Of a stretch of 64,000 bases of DNA, positions 1 to 7,870 are shown piece after piece. The stretch is taken from NCBI GenBank assembly GCA_046595995.1, contig JBKJNB010000148.1, positions 15,263 to 79,262 of the forward strand, in the 5' to 3' direction. Each line of letters opens with the position of its first letter. Position 1 is the stretch's first letter. The DNA comes from JAWXBR01 sp046595995 (GTDB lineage: Bacteria > Bacteroidota > Ignavibacteria > Kapaibacteriales > Kapaibacteriaceae). Below the pieces are notes generated by a model that saw only the letters and a list, made by a program, of their open reading frames with translations, did not search any database and was not told where the DNA came from. Both the position numbers and the translations under genes were made by a program.

Positions 1-2058
1 GAGGAAACAGATTTCAAAGCAGAGGCGCATCGTCAACTCGTGCGGCGCTTCTGGACGATTGTGCCATTCGCTGCACTGGTTACGATTGCTGGCATGGCCA
101 TGCTCATACCAGGCGTGCACAATATCGTTACCCCCGACACACTCAACTGGATACAATTGGTTTTGACGTTGCCTGTTATGTGGATTGGTGGACGAGAATA
201 CTTCGTTGCAGCTTGGAATGCCGGACGTCACAGGCTTGCAACGATGGACACACTAGTAGCCGTTGGCACAGGCGCCGCATTTGTCTACAGCGTTGTTGCG
301 ACGATTGCACCACAGGTCTTAGGTGGTGCCGGGCAGCATGCGTTTGTATACTTCGATACAACAGTTGTGATTATCACACTTATCACACTCGGTAAGGTGC
401 TCGAAGACAAAGCGAAGCATAAGACGTCGGATGCGATGAAGCGCCTACTCGGGCTCCAACCTAGTGTGGCCCGTGTGGTTCGCAATGGCAACGAAGTAGA
501 CATCGCCATAGACACACTCGTTGTCGACGATGTACTAATCATACGTCCGGGTGAACGCATACCCACTGACGCTCGCATAACCGATGGCTCGACTACCATT
601 GACGAGTCTATGATTACGGGCGAGAGTCTGCCAGTTGAGAAGCGGAATGGCGATCGTATTGTGGGCGGAACGGTCAATCGCGGCGGATCGGTTACCGCCG
701 TTGTTGAACGTGTTGGCAAAGACACGACGCTCAATCAGATCGTGCGAATGGTCGAGCGCGCGCAAATCAGCAAAGCACCAATTCAGAGACTGGCCGATGT
801 TATTAGCTCGTGGTTCGTGCCCATCGTTCTCATCCTTTCCATAATTACTTTCATAATTTGGTTTAATGTTTCGCCGCATGACACGCGCCTTACAATTGCT
901 CTTGTTCATCTCGTTGCAGTCCTAATCATTGCATGTCCGTGCGCCCTTGGCCTTGCGACCCCTACAGCAATCATGGTAGGAACAGGTAAAGGTGCGGAAA
1001 ACGGACTGCTCATTCGAAATGCTGAAGCCCTAGAGCTCGCGCATTCGGTAACGACGATCGTTCTCGACAAAACAGGTACCATTACCAGTGGCGTCCTTTC
1101 GGTAACAGCACTCGCCATTGCCGATGGTGTAGACCGCAACCATTTACTTCCGCTCGTGCACTCCGTCGAAGCACGCAGTGAACATCCGCTTGCAGAAGCA
1201 ATTGTTCGGTACGCAAAGGAGCAAGGGGCTGCGTCGCAAGGGGCTGCGCTGCAAGGGGATGTAGCGCAAGGGGTGGCTTCTCAAGAGGCAAAGGAGATTG
1301 TTGTTGAAGCCGGACGCGGCATTCGTGCACGCGTTGGTGATGCCGACGTTGTAATTGGAACGCATGTATTGCTTGCGAGCCGTGGTATACCATTGGACTT
1401 GTCGTTGGAATCACAGACGGTATTGTGGCGACAACAAGCGCAGACTGTATTGCACGTTGCCCTGAATGGCGTTCACGCAGCAAGTATTGCGCTAGCGGAT
1501 ACGGTACGTCCGACATCGGCAGAGGCTATAGCCGCACTTAAGAAGATGGGATTGCGCGTAATTCTGTTGTCTGGTGACAACAAACAGACTGCCGAGGCCA
1601 TTGCCGCAATGGTTGGCATCGACGATGTTCGCGCTGAAGTTATGCCCGCAGACAAAGCCAATGTGGTACGAGCACTTCAAGCAGAGGGCCAGCGTGTTGC
1701 AATGGTTGGCGACGGCATTAACGACGCGCCAGCACTAGCTACGGCTGATGTGGGCATTGCAATTGGCACGGGTACCGACGTCGCAATGGAAGCCGCTGAC
1801 ATCACACTAATGAACGGCGATCTTCGAAGTGTGCCACATGTGTTGCAGCTGTCGCGCGCAACGATGAGCAACATCAAGCAGAACCTTTTCTTCGCATTCA
1901 TCTACAACGTGCTTGGCATACCGTTAGCCGCAGGCGTCTTTGTGCCTCTGTTCGGAATCTCACTCGATCCATCATTTGCCGCAGCGGCAATGGGGCTCAG
2001 CTCTGTGAGCGTATTAGCCAACGCTCTGCGTCTACGTTCATTCAAGTTTAAAGGTTGA
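1..2058 (+). CDS. copA: Copper-translocating P1B-type ATPase, 5'-truncated by window edge
   Basis: Pumps Cu(I) across the inner membrane using ATP. The reading frame is open from base 1 (EETDFKAEAHRQLVRRFW...), so the start and any N-terminal metal-binding domains lie outside the window; the GTG at 40 is an internal codon. Seen in order: the actuator motif MITGES (about 610-627), the metal-site CPC inside IACPCALGLATPT (about 928-965), phosphorylation motif DKTGT (1066-1080), the SEHPLAEA motif of P1B nucleotide domains (about 1174-1197), GDGINDAPA (about 1708) and the closing membrane pair. A Gln/Gly-rich insert encoded by a 15-bp repeat sits in the nucleotide-binding domain. A cupredoxin gene follows 7 bases later, which supports copper as substrate. 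CopA against a related silver or copper pump cannot be decided without the missing N-terminus. Confidence 0.93.
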   Translation, partial: EETDFKAEAHRQLVRRFWTIVPFAALVTIAGMAMLIPGVHNIVTPDTLNWIQLVLTLPVMWIGGREYFVAAWNAGRHRLATMDTLVAVGTGAAFVYSVVATIAPQVLGGAGQHAFVYFDTTVVIITLITLGKVLEDKAKHKTSDAMKRLLGLQPSVARVVRNGNEVDIAIDTLVVDDVLIIRPGERIPTDARITDGSTTIDESMITGESLPVEKRNGDRIVGGTVNRGGSVTAVVERVGKDTTLNQIVRMVERAQISKAPIQRLADVISSWFVPIVLILSIITFIIWFNVSPHDTRLTIALVHLVAVLIIACPCALGLATPTAIMVGTGKGAENGLLIRNAEALELAHSVTTIVLDKTGTITSGVLSVTALAIADGVDRNHLLPLVHSVEARSEHPLAEAIVRYAKEQGAASQGAALQGDVAQGVASQEAKEIVVEAGRGIRARVGDADVVIGTHVLLASRGIPLDLSLESQTVLWRQQAQTVLHVALNGVHAASIALADTVRPTSAEAIAALKKMGLRVILLSGDNKQTAEAIAAMVGIDDVRAEVMPADKANVVRALQAEGQRVAMVGDGINDAPALATADVGIAIGTGTDVAMEAADITLMNGDLRSVPHVLQLSRATMSNIKQNLFFAFIYNVLGIPLAAGVFVPLFGISLDPSFAAAAMGLSSVSVLANALRLRSFKFKG
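1222..1281 (+). repeat. 15-bp tandem repeat, about 4 copies, inside copA
   Basis: Units start at 1222, 1237, 1252 and 1267, all beginning CAAGGGG; the first two share CAAGGGGCTGCG. Because 15 is a multiple of 3 the array stays in frame and adds a low-complexity QGAAS/QGAAL/QGDVA/QGVAS stretch between the SEHPLAEAIV helix and the following strand of the nucleotide-binding domain, where CopA proteins normally have a shorter linker. Units 1 and 2 each hold the dispersed octamer AAGGGGCT. Confidence 0.9.
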
Positions 2059-2065
2059 GGCCCCC

Positions 2066-2443
2066 ATGGACACCACTCAATGGATCGTAACGATTTCTGG
2101 CATCATTCTTATAGCTGCGATCGCACTATACTTTTTTACTAAAGGGAAGTCCGTCGTAAGCGACGCATCTGCATCGAACGGTGTACAAGAGCAGCTTATC
2201 ACTGTCAAGGGCGGCTATCACCCCGCCGACGTACGCTTGCGCAAGGGCATTCCCGCTCGTCTCACATTCCACCGTGACGAAACGACTTCGTGCAGCGAAG
2301 AAATTGTCATTCCAGAGTTCGGCATCAAGCGCATGCTTCCGGCGTTTGAAAAGACCGTTATCGAGTTCACTCCGACAAAGGCAGGCACCTTCGAATTCAT
2401 GTGTGGCATGAACATGCTGCATGGCTCGTTGATAGTCGAATGA
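2066..2443 (+). CDS. Membrane-anchored cupredoxin-domain protein
   Basis: A 125-residue protein with one N-terminal membrane segment (about residues 5-25) and an exported cupredoxin-like fold. The last strand carries the ligand-type signature FMCGMNMLHG (Cys113, Met115, Met117, His119), and a further conserved stretch TSCSEEIVIPEFG lies near residue 78. This family (Cupredoxin_1 type) binds copper outside the cytoplasm. The gene begins 7 bases after the copper ATPase and is almost surely co-transcribed with it, so it probably receives or buffers copper exported by that pump. The substrate hand-off is inferred. The stop codon lies within a 22-bp tandem repeat. Confidence 0.85.
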   Translation: MDTTQWIVTISGIILIAAIALYFFTKGKSVVSDASASNGVQEQLITVKGGYHPADVRLRKGIPARLTFHRDETTSCSEEIVIPEFGIKRMLPAFEKTVIEFTPTKAGTFEFMCGMNMLHGSLIVE

Positions 2444-2496
2444 TTATCCTTCAATAGTCGAATGATTATCCTTCGATAGTCGAATGATTATCCTTC
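2431..2496 (+). repeat. 22-bp tandem repeat, 3 copies, over the stop codon of the cupredoxin gene
   Basis: Three head-to-tail units at 2431-2452, 2453-2474 and 2475-2496, each with the core ATAGTCGAATGATTATCCTT. Only the first base of unit 2 differs (A for G). The first unit holds the last codons and the TGA of the cupredoxin gene, so the array looks like repeated duplication of the gene end. There is no long inverted repeat with a T-run, so it is not an obvious terminator. Confidence 0.95.
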
Positions 2497-2517
2497 GCGC
2501 CTAAACCGTCTGTGCGC

Positions 2518-3390
2518 CTACAGCGCGGGACTGAGTAGGCTTAGAATGTGTCTCGATCTGGCCCCGGTTCGGCGGACAACAAGATAGGACCTCTGATACA
2601 ACGCTTCGAATTCGTGAACGATGACAAGAGTTCGACCAGCTAGGTCTCGGATAGCTCCTACTTTGGGGATGGCAACAATGACATCTGTTTCTATTGCAAG
2701 CAGTCTTAGTAGAGCGATGTCGTCTATGTACCCATGAACCTTCGGCCGACTGCGCTGCGTTTGTAAGAAGGTCTCAATTTCCGTGGTTATCGGATTACTC
2801 TTCGCTGGTAGATACACACCATGCTTTTCCAATCGGGCAGCCAGGGGTAGCCTGGAAGGGTTACCATGCCGACCAACGAAGCACATTGGTTCTTTAGCAA
2901 TCTTTCGTTGAATAAGGGGCTCGTCTTCGGAATGTGGAAATGGTACGTCACAAAGAATTGCATCCAGATGAAAGCCCATTAGACGCGTGAGCAACGTCTG
3001 AGGATCTCCGCCTTCAATATTTAGCTCATAATTCGAATTGTGAATAATCGGTTTCAGTAACGCCAACTGTAGGTTTTTAGACAGACTACCCAAAGCGCCC
3101 AGACGTATGGTTGTGTGTGGCGCGCCTCCTTTCAGATTATGAACAAGCTCGCGACCTTGTCGGAATATCTCTTCGGCACGACCAAAGGCGACGTGTCCGT
3201 CCTCAGTCAGCGACAGCTTCTTCGACGTCGTCCGATCAATGAGTTTCTTCCCTAGATATTCTTCGAGCTGACTCACCTGTAAGCTGACTGCCGACTGCGC
3301 AACATGAAGTTTTTCCGCTGCTCGCGTGAAGCTGCCTTCATTAGCGACGTTCCAGAAATAGTACAGATGATGATAGTTCAGGTGCTGCAT
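2518..3390 (-). CDS. LysR-family transcriptional regulator, NhaR-like
   Basis: 290 residues, the normal LysR length. Residues 1-60 form the winged helix-turn-helix (NYHHLYYFWNVANEGSFTRA followed by AAEKLHVAQSAVSLQVSQLE), with the HHLYYFW opening typical of the NhaR branch; the rest is the substrate-binding-like effector domain. It is divergent from the SulP transporter gene across 123 bases that contain a LysR-type dyad. LysR proteins usually control the gene they diverge from, so the SulP and carbonic anhydrase genes are the likely targets; the effector cannot be read from sequence. NhaR-like regulators elsewhere respond to sodium, so an ion signal is possible. Confidence 0.88.
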   Translation of the reverse strand: MQHLNYHHLYYFWNVANEGSFTRAAEKLHVAQSAVSLQVSQLEEYLGKKLIDRTTSKKLSLTEDGHVAFGRAEEIFRQGRELVHNLKGGAPHTTIRLGALGSLSKNLQLALLKPIIHNSNYELNIEGGDPQTLLTRLMGFHLDAILCDVPFPHSEDEPLIQRKIAKEPMCFVGRHGNPSRLPLAARLEKHGVYLPAKSNPITTEIETFLQTQRSRPKVHGYIDDIALLRLLAIETDVIVAIPKVGAIRDLAGRTLVIVHEFEALYQRSYLVVRRTGARSRHILSLLSPAL

Positions 3391-3409
3391 TTCATCTCTT
3401 TAATAGATC

Positions 3410-3424
3410 ATATTCATGCAATAT
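3410..3424. promoter_or_regulatory. Candidate LysR operator (T-N11-A dyad)
   Basis: ATATTCATGCAATAT has perfect 5-base arms (ATATT / AATAT) around CATGC and contains the T-N11-A signature of LysR-type binding boxes (TATTCATGCAATA). It lies 20 bases upstream of the LysR start codon and about 90 bases upstream of the SulP start, where an autoregulatory and activating site is expected. Binding is inferred. Confidence 0.55.
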
Positions 3425-3513
3425 ATATGTTTTGCTTCTGCTTAACGATGCTGTATTTTGAGCAGATTGAAAAACCGGCTTGACCAAATAGACTATAAAC
3501 AGCACTGAGATTC

Positions 3514-5070
3514 ATGCAGCAACTTTTCAAAGACATTAAGTACGACTTGCCAGCAAGCATTGTGGTGTTCTTCGTGGCAGTTCCCTTGTGCCTCGGCATT
3601 GCCCTTGCTTCAGGTGCGCCATTGTTCGCTGGCATTATTGCAGGCATTGTAGGCGGCGTTGTTGTGGGCTTGGCAAGTGGCTCTCCTTTAGGCGTAAGCG
3701 GTCCGGCAGCGGGACTTGCTGTTATAGTGTTAGGCTCTATTGCGACGCTTGGCGGTTCCTGGGAGGCGTTCCTGCTCGCAGTTGTTTTGGCTGGTGTCAT
3801 ACAACTAGTAGCAGGCTACCTAAAACTAGGGACGGTTGCATACTATTTCCCGTCATCAGTGATTAAAGGAATGTTAGCTGGCATCGGCTTGCTCATCATT
3901 CTCAAGCAAATACCACACGCTTTTGGTTACGATGCCGACTTCGAGGGAAGCACATCGTTCATGCTTCCTGACGGACAAAACACCATGTCGCAGCTACTGA
4001 ACATGCTGTCGTTTATCACACCAGGTGCAGTGCTGATTTCAGTAGTATCTGTTGTTCTTCTGATCGTTTGGGAACATGTGCTGTTGAAAAAGCACAGAAT
4101 TTTTGGGATGATTAACGGTCCGTTAGTTACTGTTCTGGCAGGTATACTGCTTTCCTATCTCTATCAACAGGGTATGCTGCCTTTCCAACTAAGCGCAACG
4201 CAGATGGTTCAGATACCGGTGGCAACAACCATCGGTCAGTTTCTCGCTCAGTTTACGACGCCAGACTTTTCACACTTCAATAACCCCAACGTCTACGTAA
4301 TCGCGTTCGTGCTTGCCATTGTCGCGAGCTTGGAAACACTGCTTTGTGTGGAAGCGACGGACAAGCTCGATCCTTTCAAAAGAATAACTCCCACAAACCG
4401 CGAGTTAAAGGCGCAGGGAATTGGAAACATTGTATCGGGACTCATTGGTGGACTTCCACTCACGCAGGTAATCGTTCGTAGCAGCGCAAACATTACGTTT
4501 GGAGCCCGATCGAAAATGTCTGCAATCATTCATGGTCTTCTGCTGCTCGTCTGTGCGATTGCTATACCTGGTTTGTTGAATTTGATACCACTTGCCACAC
4601 TTGCAGCCATTCTATTTGTGGTTGGCTACAAACTCGCTAAGCCAGTCCTATTCAAGGCAGTGTACAATCAAGGCTGGGAGCAGTTCATTCCATTCATTGC
4701 AACCATCGTCGGGATCTTGTTCACTGACCTTCTAAAGGGAATCGGAATCGGTATGGCAGTGGCTGTGTTCTTTATCCTACGGAACAACGTCAAGAATGCG
4801 TTTCACCGTACCAAAGACGAAGAGCTAAAAGACCACGAACACTTAATCGTGTTGTCAGAAGAAGTCACGTTCCTTAACAAAGGCAGCATACTGCAGTTGC
4901 TCAACAGTATTCCCGCGAAGTCGCACGTGATTATTGATGGGACAAAATCAAAATTCATTCACTTTGATGTCCTGGAAATCATTCAGAACTTTCAGGTACA
5001 CGCTAAGACAATGGACATCACAGTCCAGGTCAGAGGCCCCTGGCTAAACGATGCAGTACAACTGCGTTAA
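3514..5070 (+). CDS. SulP-family (SLC26) anion transporter with C-terminal STAS domain
   Basis: 518 residues. Residues 1 to about 410 are a strongly hydrophobic transport domain with SulP features, including the early PLCLGIALASGAPLFAGIIA region and SGPAAGLAV motif. The C-terminus (about 430-518, LIVLSEEVTFLNKGSILQLL and following) is a compact STAS-like domain. The family carries sulfate, bicarbonate and other anions. The carbonic anhydrase gene starts 51 bases downstream on the same strand, which points to bicarbonate (BicA-like) rather than sulfate, although this is inferred from context. A divergent LysR regulator lies upstream. Confidence 0.9.
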   Translation: MQQLFKDIKYDLPASIVVFFVAVPLCLGIALASGAPLFAGIIAGIVGGVVVGLASGSPLGVSGPAAGLAVIVLGSIATLGGSWEAFLLAVVLAGVIQLVAGYLKLGTVAYYFPSSVIKGMLAGIGLLIILKQIPHAFGYDADFEGSTSFMLPDGQNTMSQLLNMLSFITPGAVLISVVSVVLLIVWEHVLLKKHRIFGMINGPLVTVLAGILLSYLYQQGMLPFQLSATQMVQIPVATTIGQFLAQFTTPDFSHFNNPNVYVIAFVLAIVASLETLLCVEATDKLDPFKRITPTNRELKAQGIGNIVSGLIGGLPLTQVIVRSSANITFGARSKMSAIIHGLLLLVCAIAIPGLLNLIPLATLAAILFVVGYKLAKPVLFKAVYNQGWEQFIPFIATIVGILFTDLLKGIGIGMAVAVFFILRNNVKNAFHRTKDEELKDHEHLIVLSEEVTFLNKGSILQLLNSIPAKSHVIIDGTKSKFIHFDVLEIIQNFQVHAKTMDITVQVRGPWLNDAVQLR

Positions 5071-5121
5071 CCAGAACATTACAATTCAACTAATCAAGAA
5101 TTACACACAAAGGAAAAAGAA

Positions 5122-5772
5122 ATGAAGACACAAACCAAAGAAATGCAGGCTGCTCTAACGCCTGATATGGCACTAGACATTCTAAGAAAAGGGAACGAGC
5201 GATTTGTAGACAATCTGAAGACAAACCGCAACTTGCTTCAACAGGTAAACGAAACGTCGGTTGGTCAACACCCTTTTGCAGCAATTCTAAGCTGCATCGA
5301 CTCTCGCACTTCTGCTGAATTGATTTTTGATCAAGGTCTAGGCGATGTCTTCAGCATAAGGATAGCAGGCAACATCTTGAACGAGGACATACTGGGCAGT
5401 ATGGAGTTTGCATGTAAGGTTGCCGGTGCGAAGGCTGTCGTTGTACTCGGACATACTAAGTGTGGTGCTGTAAAAGGCGCTTGCGACGACGTGCAGATGG
5501 GCAACCTCACCGCATTGTTGCTAAAGTTACAACCAGCCGTTGACGCTGAGCATTCAACAACATCCAACCGCAATTCAGGCAATGCGCAGTTCGTAGAGAA
5601 TGTTGCCTCCCTAAATGTAAAACTCACCCTGCAACAAATAGTAGCGCGCAGTCCAATCCTCGAAGCCATGTTAGAAGCTGGCGACATTGCCCTCGTAGGT
5701 GGCATGTATGATGTAGAGACCGGCAAAGTTGACTTCTACAGACAGTCAGTACTCGCGCCTGCGGTGCCGTAA
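5122..5772 (+). CDS. Beta-class carbonic anhydrase
   Basis: 216 residues, typical length. The zinc ligands and catalytic dyad are visible: CIDSR (Cys58, Asp60, Arg62) and HTKC (His111, Cys114), with the usual GDVFSIRIAGN segment between them. It interconverts CO2 and bicarbonate in the cytoplasm. A good Shine-Dalgarno (AAAGGA) precedes the ATG. Linked to the SulP transporter 51 bases upstream, so the pair probably handles bicarbonate uptake and use or pH balance. The 3' end converges on the WYL regulator gene with 13 bases between. Confidence 0.95.
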   Translation: MKTQTKEMQAALTPDMALDILRKGNERFVDNLKTNRNLLQQVNETSVGQHPFAAILSCIDSRTSAELIFDQGLGDVFSIRIAGNILNEDILGSMEFACKVAGAKAVVVLGHTKCGAVKGACDDVQMGNLTALLLKLQPAVDAEHSTTSNRNSGNAQFVENVASLNVKLTLQQIVARSPILEAMLEAGDIALVGGMYDVETGKVDFYRQSVLAPAVP

Positions 5773-5785
5773 ACATTAGACGAAC

Positions 5786-6763
5786 TCACCACTTCCCTAT
5801 CGCTTCGGCCTTCTTGCGGCAGGCATCGACTAGCCCCTTGGGCTTCAGCACCTTCATAACGTCGGCCCATGAGACAATCCATGAAACGAGTTCGGGGTTG
5901 ATGGGAACGCGCATACTCAGGTCGACGCTTCCGTCACGGCGCTTCGTAAAAGTCTGCGTGGGATGCCACTGTCTGTTCGTGAAGAATGAAGCGGATGAAG
6001 GCACAACGCGAAGTATAACGTTCGTGACCTCGCCCGAGTAGACACCGAAACGTTCGCGGCGATAGACGTCTTCGTTAAACACGTGATTCGGAAGATGAAA
6101 GTCGTCGGCACGCTCAACACTTTCCACACGATCGACTGCGAGTGTGATGTAGCGTTTATGCTTCGGGTGCCACGCCGCTGCGTAGAGACGTCCAGCGTGT
6201 GGAAGCAATCGACATAAGGCGACGACAAATGTGCGGCGCTGGTCATCGTGTAAGGCGCGGTAGGTGACTTTGTCCCAAGCAACGTCACGAATGCCCTCGA
6301 TTACTGCTTGAAGAATGTCGTCGGGCACAGCATCGCGCATAGCGCCAGGCGTGACTTCGCTAACCAAGCCATCATCCATAAGCACGCTGCCCGGAGCAAT
6401 GCGTTCAAGCTTACGCGCGAGTTTGTCGACGTCGTTTTCTATGCTCGTGCCCCTGAACTGACGCAGCATGCCTTTCAGCGTGTGTACAGCGAGCACTTCG
6501 TTACGGTTGATGTCTATGGGTACCATCGACCTGTACGATGCAGGAATCCACCAGCGCAGTTCGCGTCCGAACTGCTCGTTCTCCAACGGCACACCAGCGG
6601 CCTCCAGTGCTCGCAAGTCGCGCTGTATCTGGCGTCGCGAGACCTCTTTACCATCGACGCTATCGCTGACGAACTCCGCGAGTTCCGACGTTGTACAGTG
6701 GTGTCCAGAGCTGAGTGTCGTAAGCAGCTTAACCACTCGCCGTACTTGATGTGAATCGCTCAT
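5786..6763 (-). CDS. WYL-domain transcriptional regulator
   Basis: 325 residues: N-terminal winged helix-turn-helix (about 1-75, with TTSELAEF and SRRQIQRDLRALEAAG), a middle WYL domain (about 140-235, VTYRALHDDQ, RLLPHAGRLYAAAWH) and a C-terminal WCX-like part (about 245-320). WYL proteins of this layout sense nucleic-acid or nucleotide ligands and often repress defence or DNA-repair genes (for example BrxR, CapW). Here it diverges from the HIRAN gene, and the region downstream of that holds a KilA-N protein and a restriction-modification enzyme. A 22-bp palindrome lies 20 bases upstream of its start codon, a likely autoregulatory site. That it governs the accessory genes is inferred. Confidence 0.85.
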   Translation of the reverse strand: MSDSHQVRRVVKLLTTLSSGHHCTTSELAEFVSDSVDGKEVSRRQIQRDLRALEAAGVPLENEQFGRELRWWIPASYRSMVPIDINRNEVLAVHTLKGMLRQFRGTSIENDVDKLARKLERIAPGSVLMDDGLVSEVTPGAMRDAVPDDILQAVIEGIRDVAWDKVTYRALHDDQRRTFVVALCRLLPHAGRLYAAAWHPKHKRYITLAVDRVESVERADDFHLPNHVFNEDVYRRERFGVYSGEVTNVILRVVPSSASFFTNRQWHPTQTFTKRRDGSVDLSMRVPINPELVSWIVSWADVMKVLKPKGLVDACRKKAEAIGKW

Positions 6764-6782
6764 AGATAACCGTTAAATGTGC

Positions 6783-6804
6783 GTTGCATTGCCAGTGATG
6801 CAAC
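6783..6804. promoter_or_regulatory. 22-bp palindrome in the divergent WYL/HIRAN promoter region
   Basis: GTTGCAT (6783-6789) and ATGCAAC (6798-6804) are perfect 7-base inverted arms around 8 bases. The site lies in the 93-base gap between the divergent WYL and HIRAN genes. Size, symmetry and position fit an operator for a dimeric winged-helix regulator such as the WYL protein; it could control both directions. Confidence 0.6.
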
Positions 6805-6856
6805 CTAAGATTTTACGCGACACAATACGTCGCGCACGCTTCGATATTCGAGTATT

Positions 6857-7294
6857 ATGATTCTCAGACGCCGTTTACTCAAAGCCCTATTTGCTGCGCC
6901 CATCCTGCTGGTCGGACAGCGTCCGCCAGTGCTCGCACAGCCTGCACCACAAGGGCAGCCCCCTTTGCCCCCTACACTTCTCTACGAAACGTATGTCGCG
7001 GGCATGCAGCACCATAAGCCATACAGACGCGGACTAACGAAGGCGCTCGTCGTCGGCACTGAACTCGTGCTTAAGCGCGAGCCAAACAACGAGTTCGACC
7101 ATCGCGCCATCGCCGTCTACTTGCCAAACGGATTGCGTATGGGATACCTACCGAAGTGGATTAATCACATACCATCGCGCTTACTTGATTACGGACACGA
7201 AGTTCTCTGCACGATAACAAAATTTAACAGCGACGACGATCCATGGCACATGGTGAAAGTCGCGATTATGCTCAATCACGGGAGATCGGTATGA
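6857..7294 (+). CDS. Exported HIRAN-domain protein
   Basis: 145 residues. The N-terminus is a signal sequence with a twin-arginine look (MILRRRLLKALFAAPILL, cleavage likely after VLAQ). Residues about 42-140 match the HIRAN fold: VAGMQHHKPYRRG, the hallmark KREPNNEFDHRAIAVYLPNG, then RMGYLPKWI and LLDYGHEVLCTI. HIRAN domains of HLTF-type enzymes bind DNA ends inside the cell, so an exported single-domain copy must have another or modified role. The stop overlaps the next start (ATGA, 7291-7294), so the two are translationally coupled. Function unknown. Confidence 0.8.
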   Translation: MILRRRLLKALFAAPILLVGQRPPVLAQPAPQGQPPLPPTLLYETYVAGMQHHKPYRRGLTKALVVGTELVLKREPNNEFDHRAIAVYLPNGLRMGYLPKWINHIPSRLLDYGHEVLCTITKFNSDDDPWHMVKVAIMLNHGRSV

Positions 7295-7824
7295 GACTAT
7301 TCTACGGCATGACTAGCGCGGTAATTGCCCTCACATTGTGCATTGGATGCATGACGACAAAAATTCAGCAGCACCACATTGGTTGCTTTGATCGCAGTCG
7401 GGCAGATGTGTTGCGTTCCGCAACCACGTTACTTGTGCAGTCTGGCTTCAACATAACCCTTGCTGACACGGTCATCGGTCTCGTACAAGGTGAAACAGAA
7501 GAGCAACATGATATATGGAGCGGCCTCAACTCGAAGCGAGTATGGCAGATATCTGTAAAACCGGACCTAGGTAAACTAGGCGTTGTGTCGGCGGGTGATC
7601 AGTCAACACTCTCTGCGCCCCCTGGCTCTAAGCCCCTTTACATCATGGCAACGGCGAAGACCGTGAACCGTTCACAGAATGCTTATGGTGCTACTCTCGC
7701 TGCCAGTGAAGTGTACTACGACGACACTTCGCACGAAGACTGGGAATGGTATTGGGATGTACGTAAGGGGCTCGAGGGCATTTGCGGATCGAAGGCTGTG
7801 ATAACAACGAAGAAGATGCATTGA
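7291..7824 (+). CDS. Predicted lipoprotein, unknown function
   Basis: 177 residues from the ATG at 7291, chosen because GGAG stands about 8 bases upstream and the start gives a clean lipoprotein signal (MRLFYGMTSAVIALTLCIGC, lipobox LCIGC). The mature part has no domain I recognise; it is mixed alpha/beta in appearance with a DWEWYWDVRKGLEGICG segment near the end. It is coupled by ATGA overlap to the HIRAN gene. Its last 20 or so codons recur, degraded, at 8810-8874 on the far side of the methyltransferase gene, so a second copy once stood there. Confidence 0.7.
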   Translation: MRLFYGMTSAVIALTLCIGCMTTKIQQHHIGCFDRSRADVLRSATTLLVQSGFNITLADTVIGLVQGETEEQHDIWSGLNSKRVWQISVKPDLGKLGVVSAGDQSTLSAPPGSKPLYIMATAKTVNRSQNAYGATLAASEVYYDDTSHEDWEWYWDVRKGLEGICGSKAVITTKKMH

Positions 7825-7828
7825 ACGA

Positions 7829-7854
7829 GCCTATGAAGACGATGCAGCATAGGC
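7829..7854. terminator. Hairpin between convergent lipoprotein and methyltransferase genes
   Basis: GCCTATG (7829-7835) and CATAGGC (7848-7854) form a perfect 7-bp stem with a 12-base loop just after the lipoprotein stop. There is no T-run on either side, so if it ends transcription it does so weakly or with Rho. Confidence 0.35.
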
Positions 7855-7870
7855 GACTCCATCGTATGTC

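Noticed and set aside
285..734. Long antisense open frames opposite copA (also near 535-909 and 1082-1516)
   Set aside because: They lie fully opposite a well-supported gene, have no recognisable domain and no ribosome site.
2431..2496. Three 22-bp direct repeats as a possible CRISPR
   Set aside because: Units are contiguous with no spacers, and there are no cas genes nearby.
6308..6754. 148-codon open frame opposite the WYL regulator
   Set aside because: The WYL gene on the minus strand has clear domains; this frame has none.
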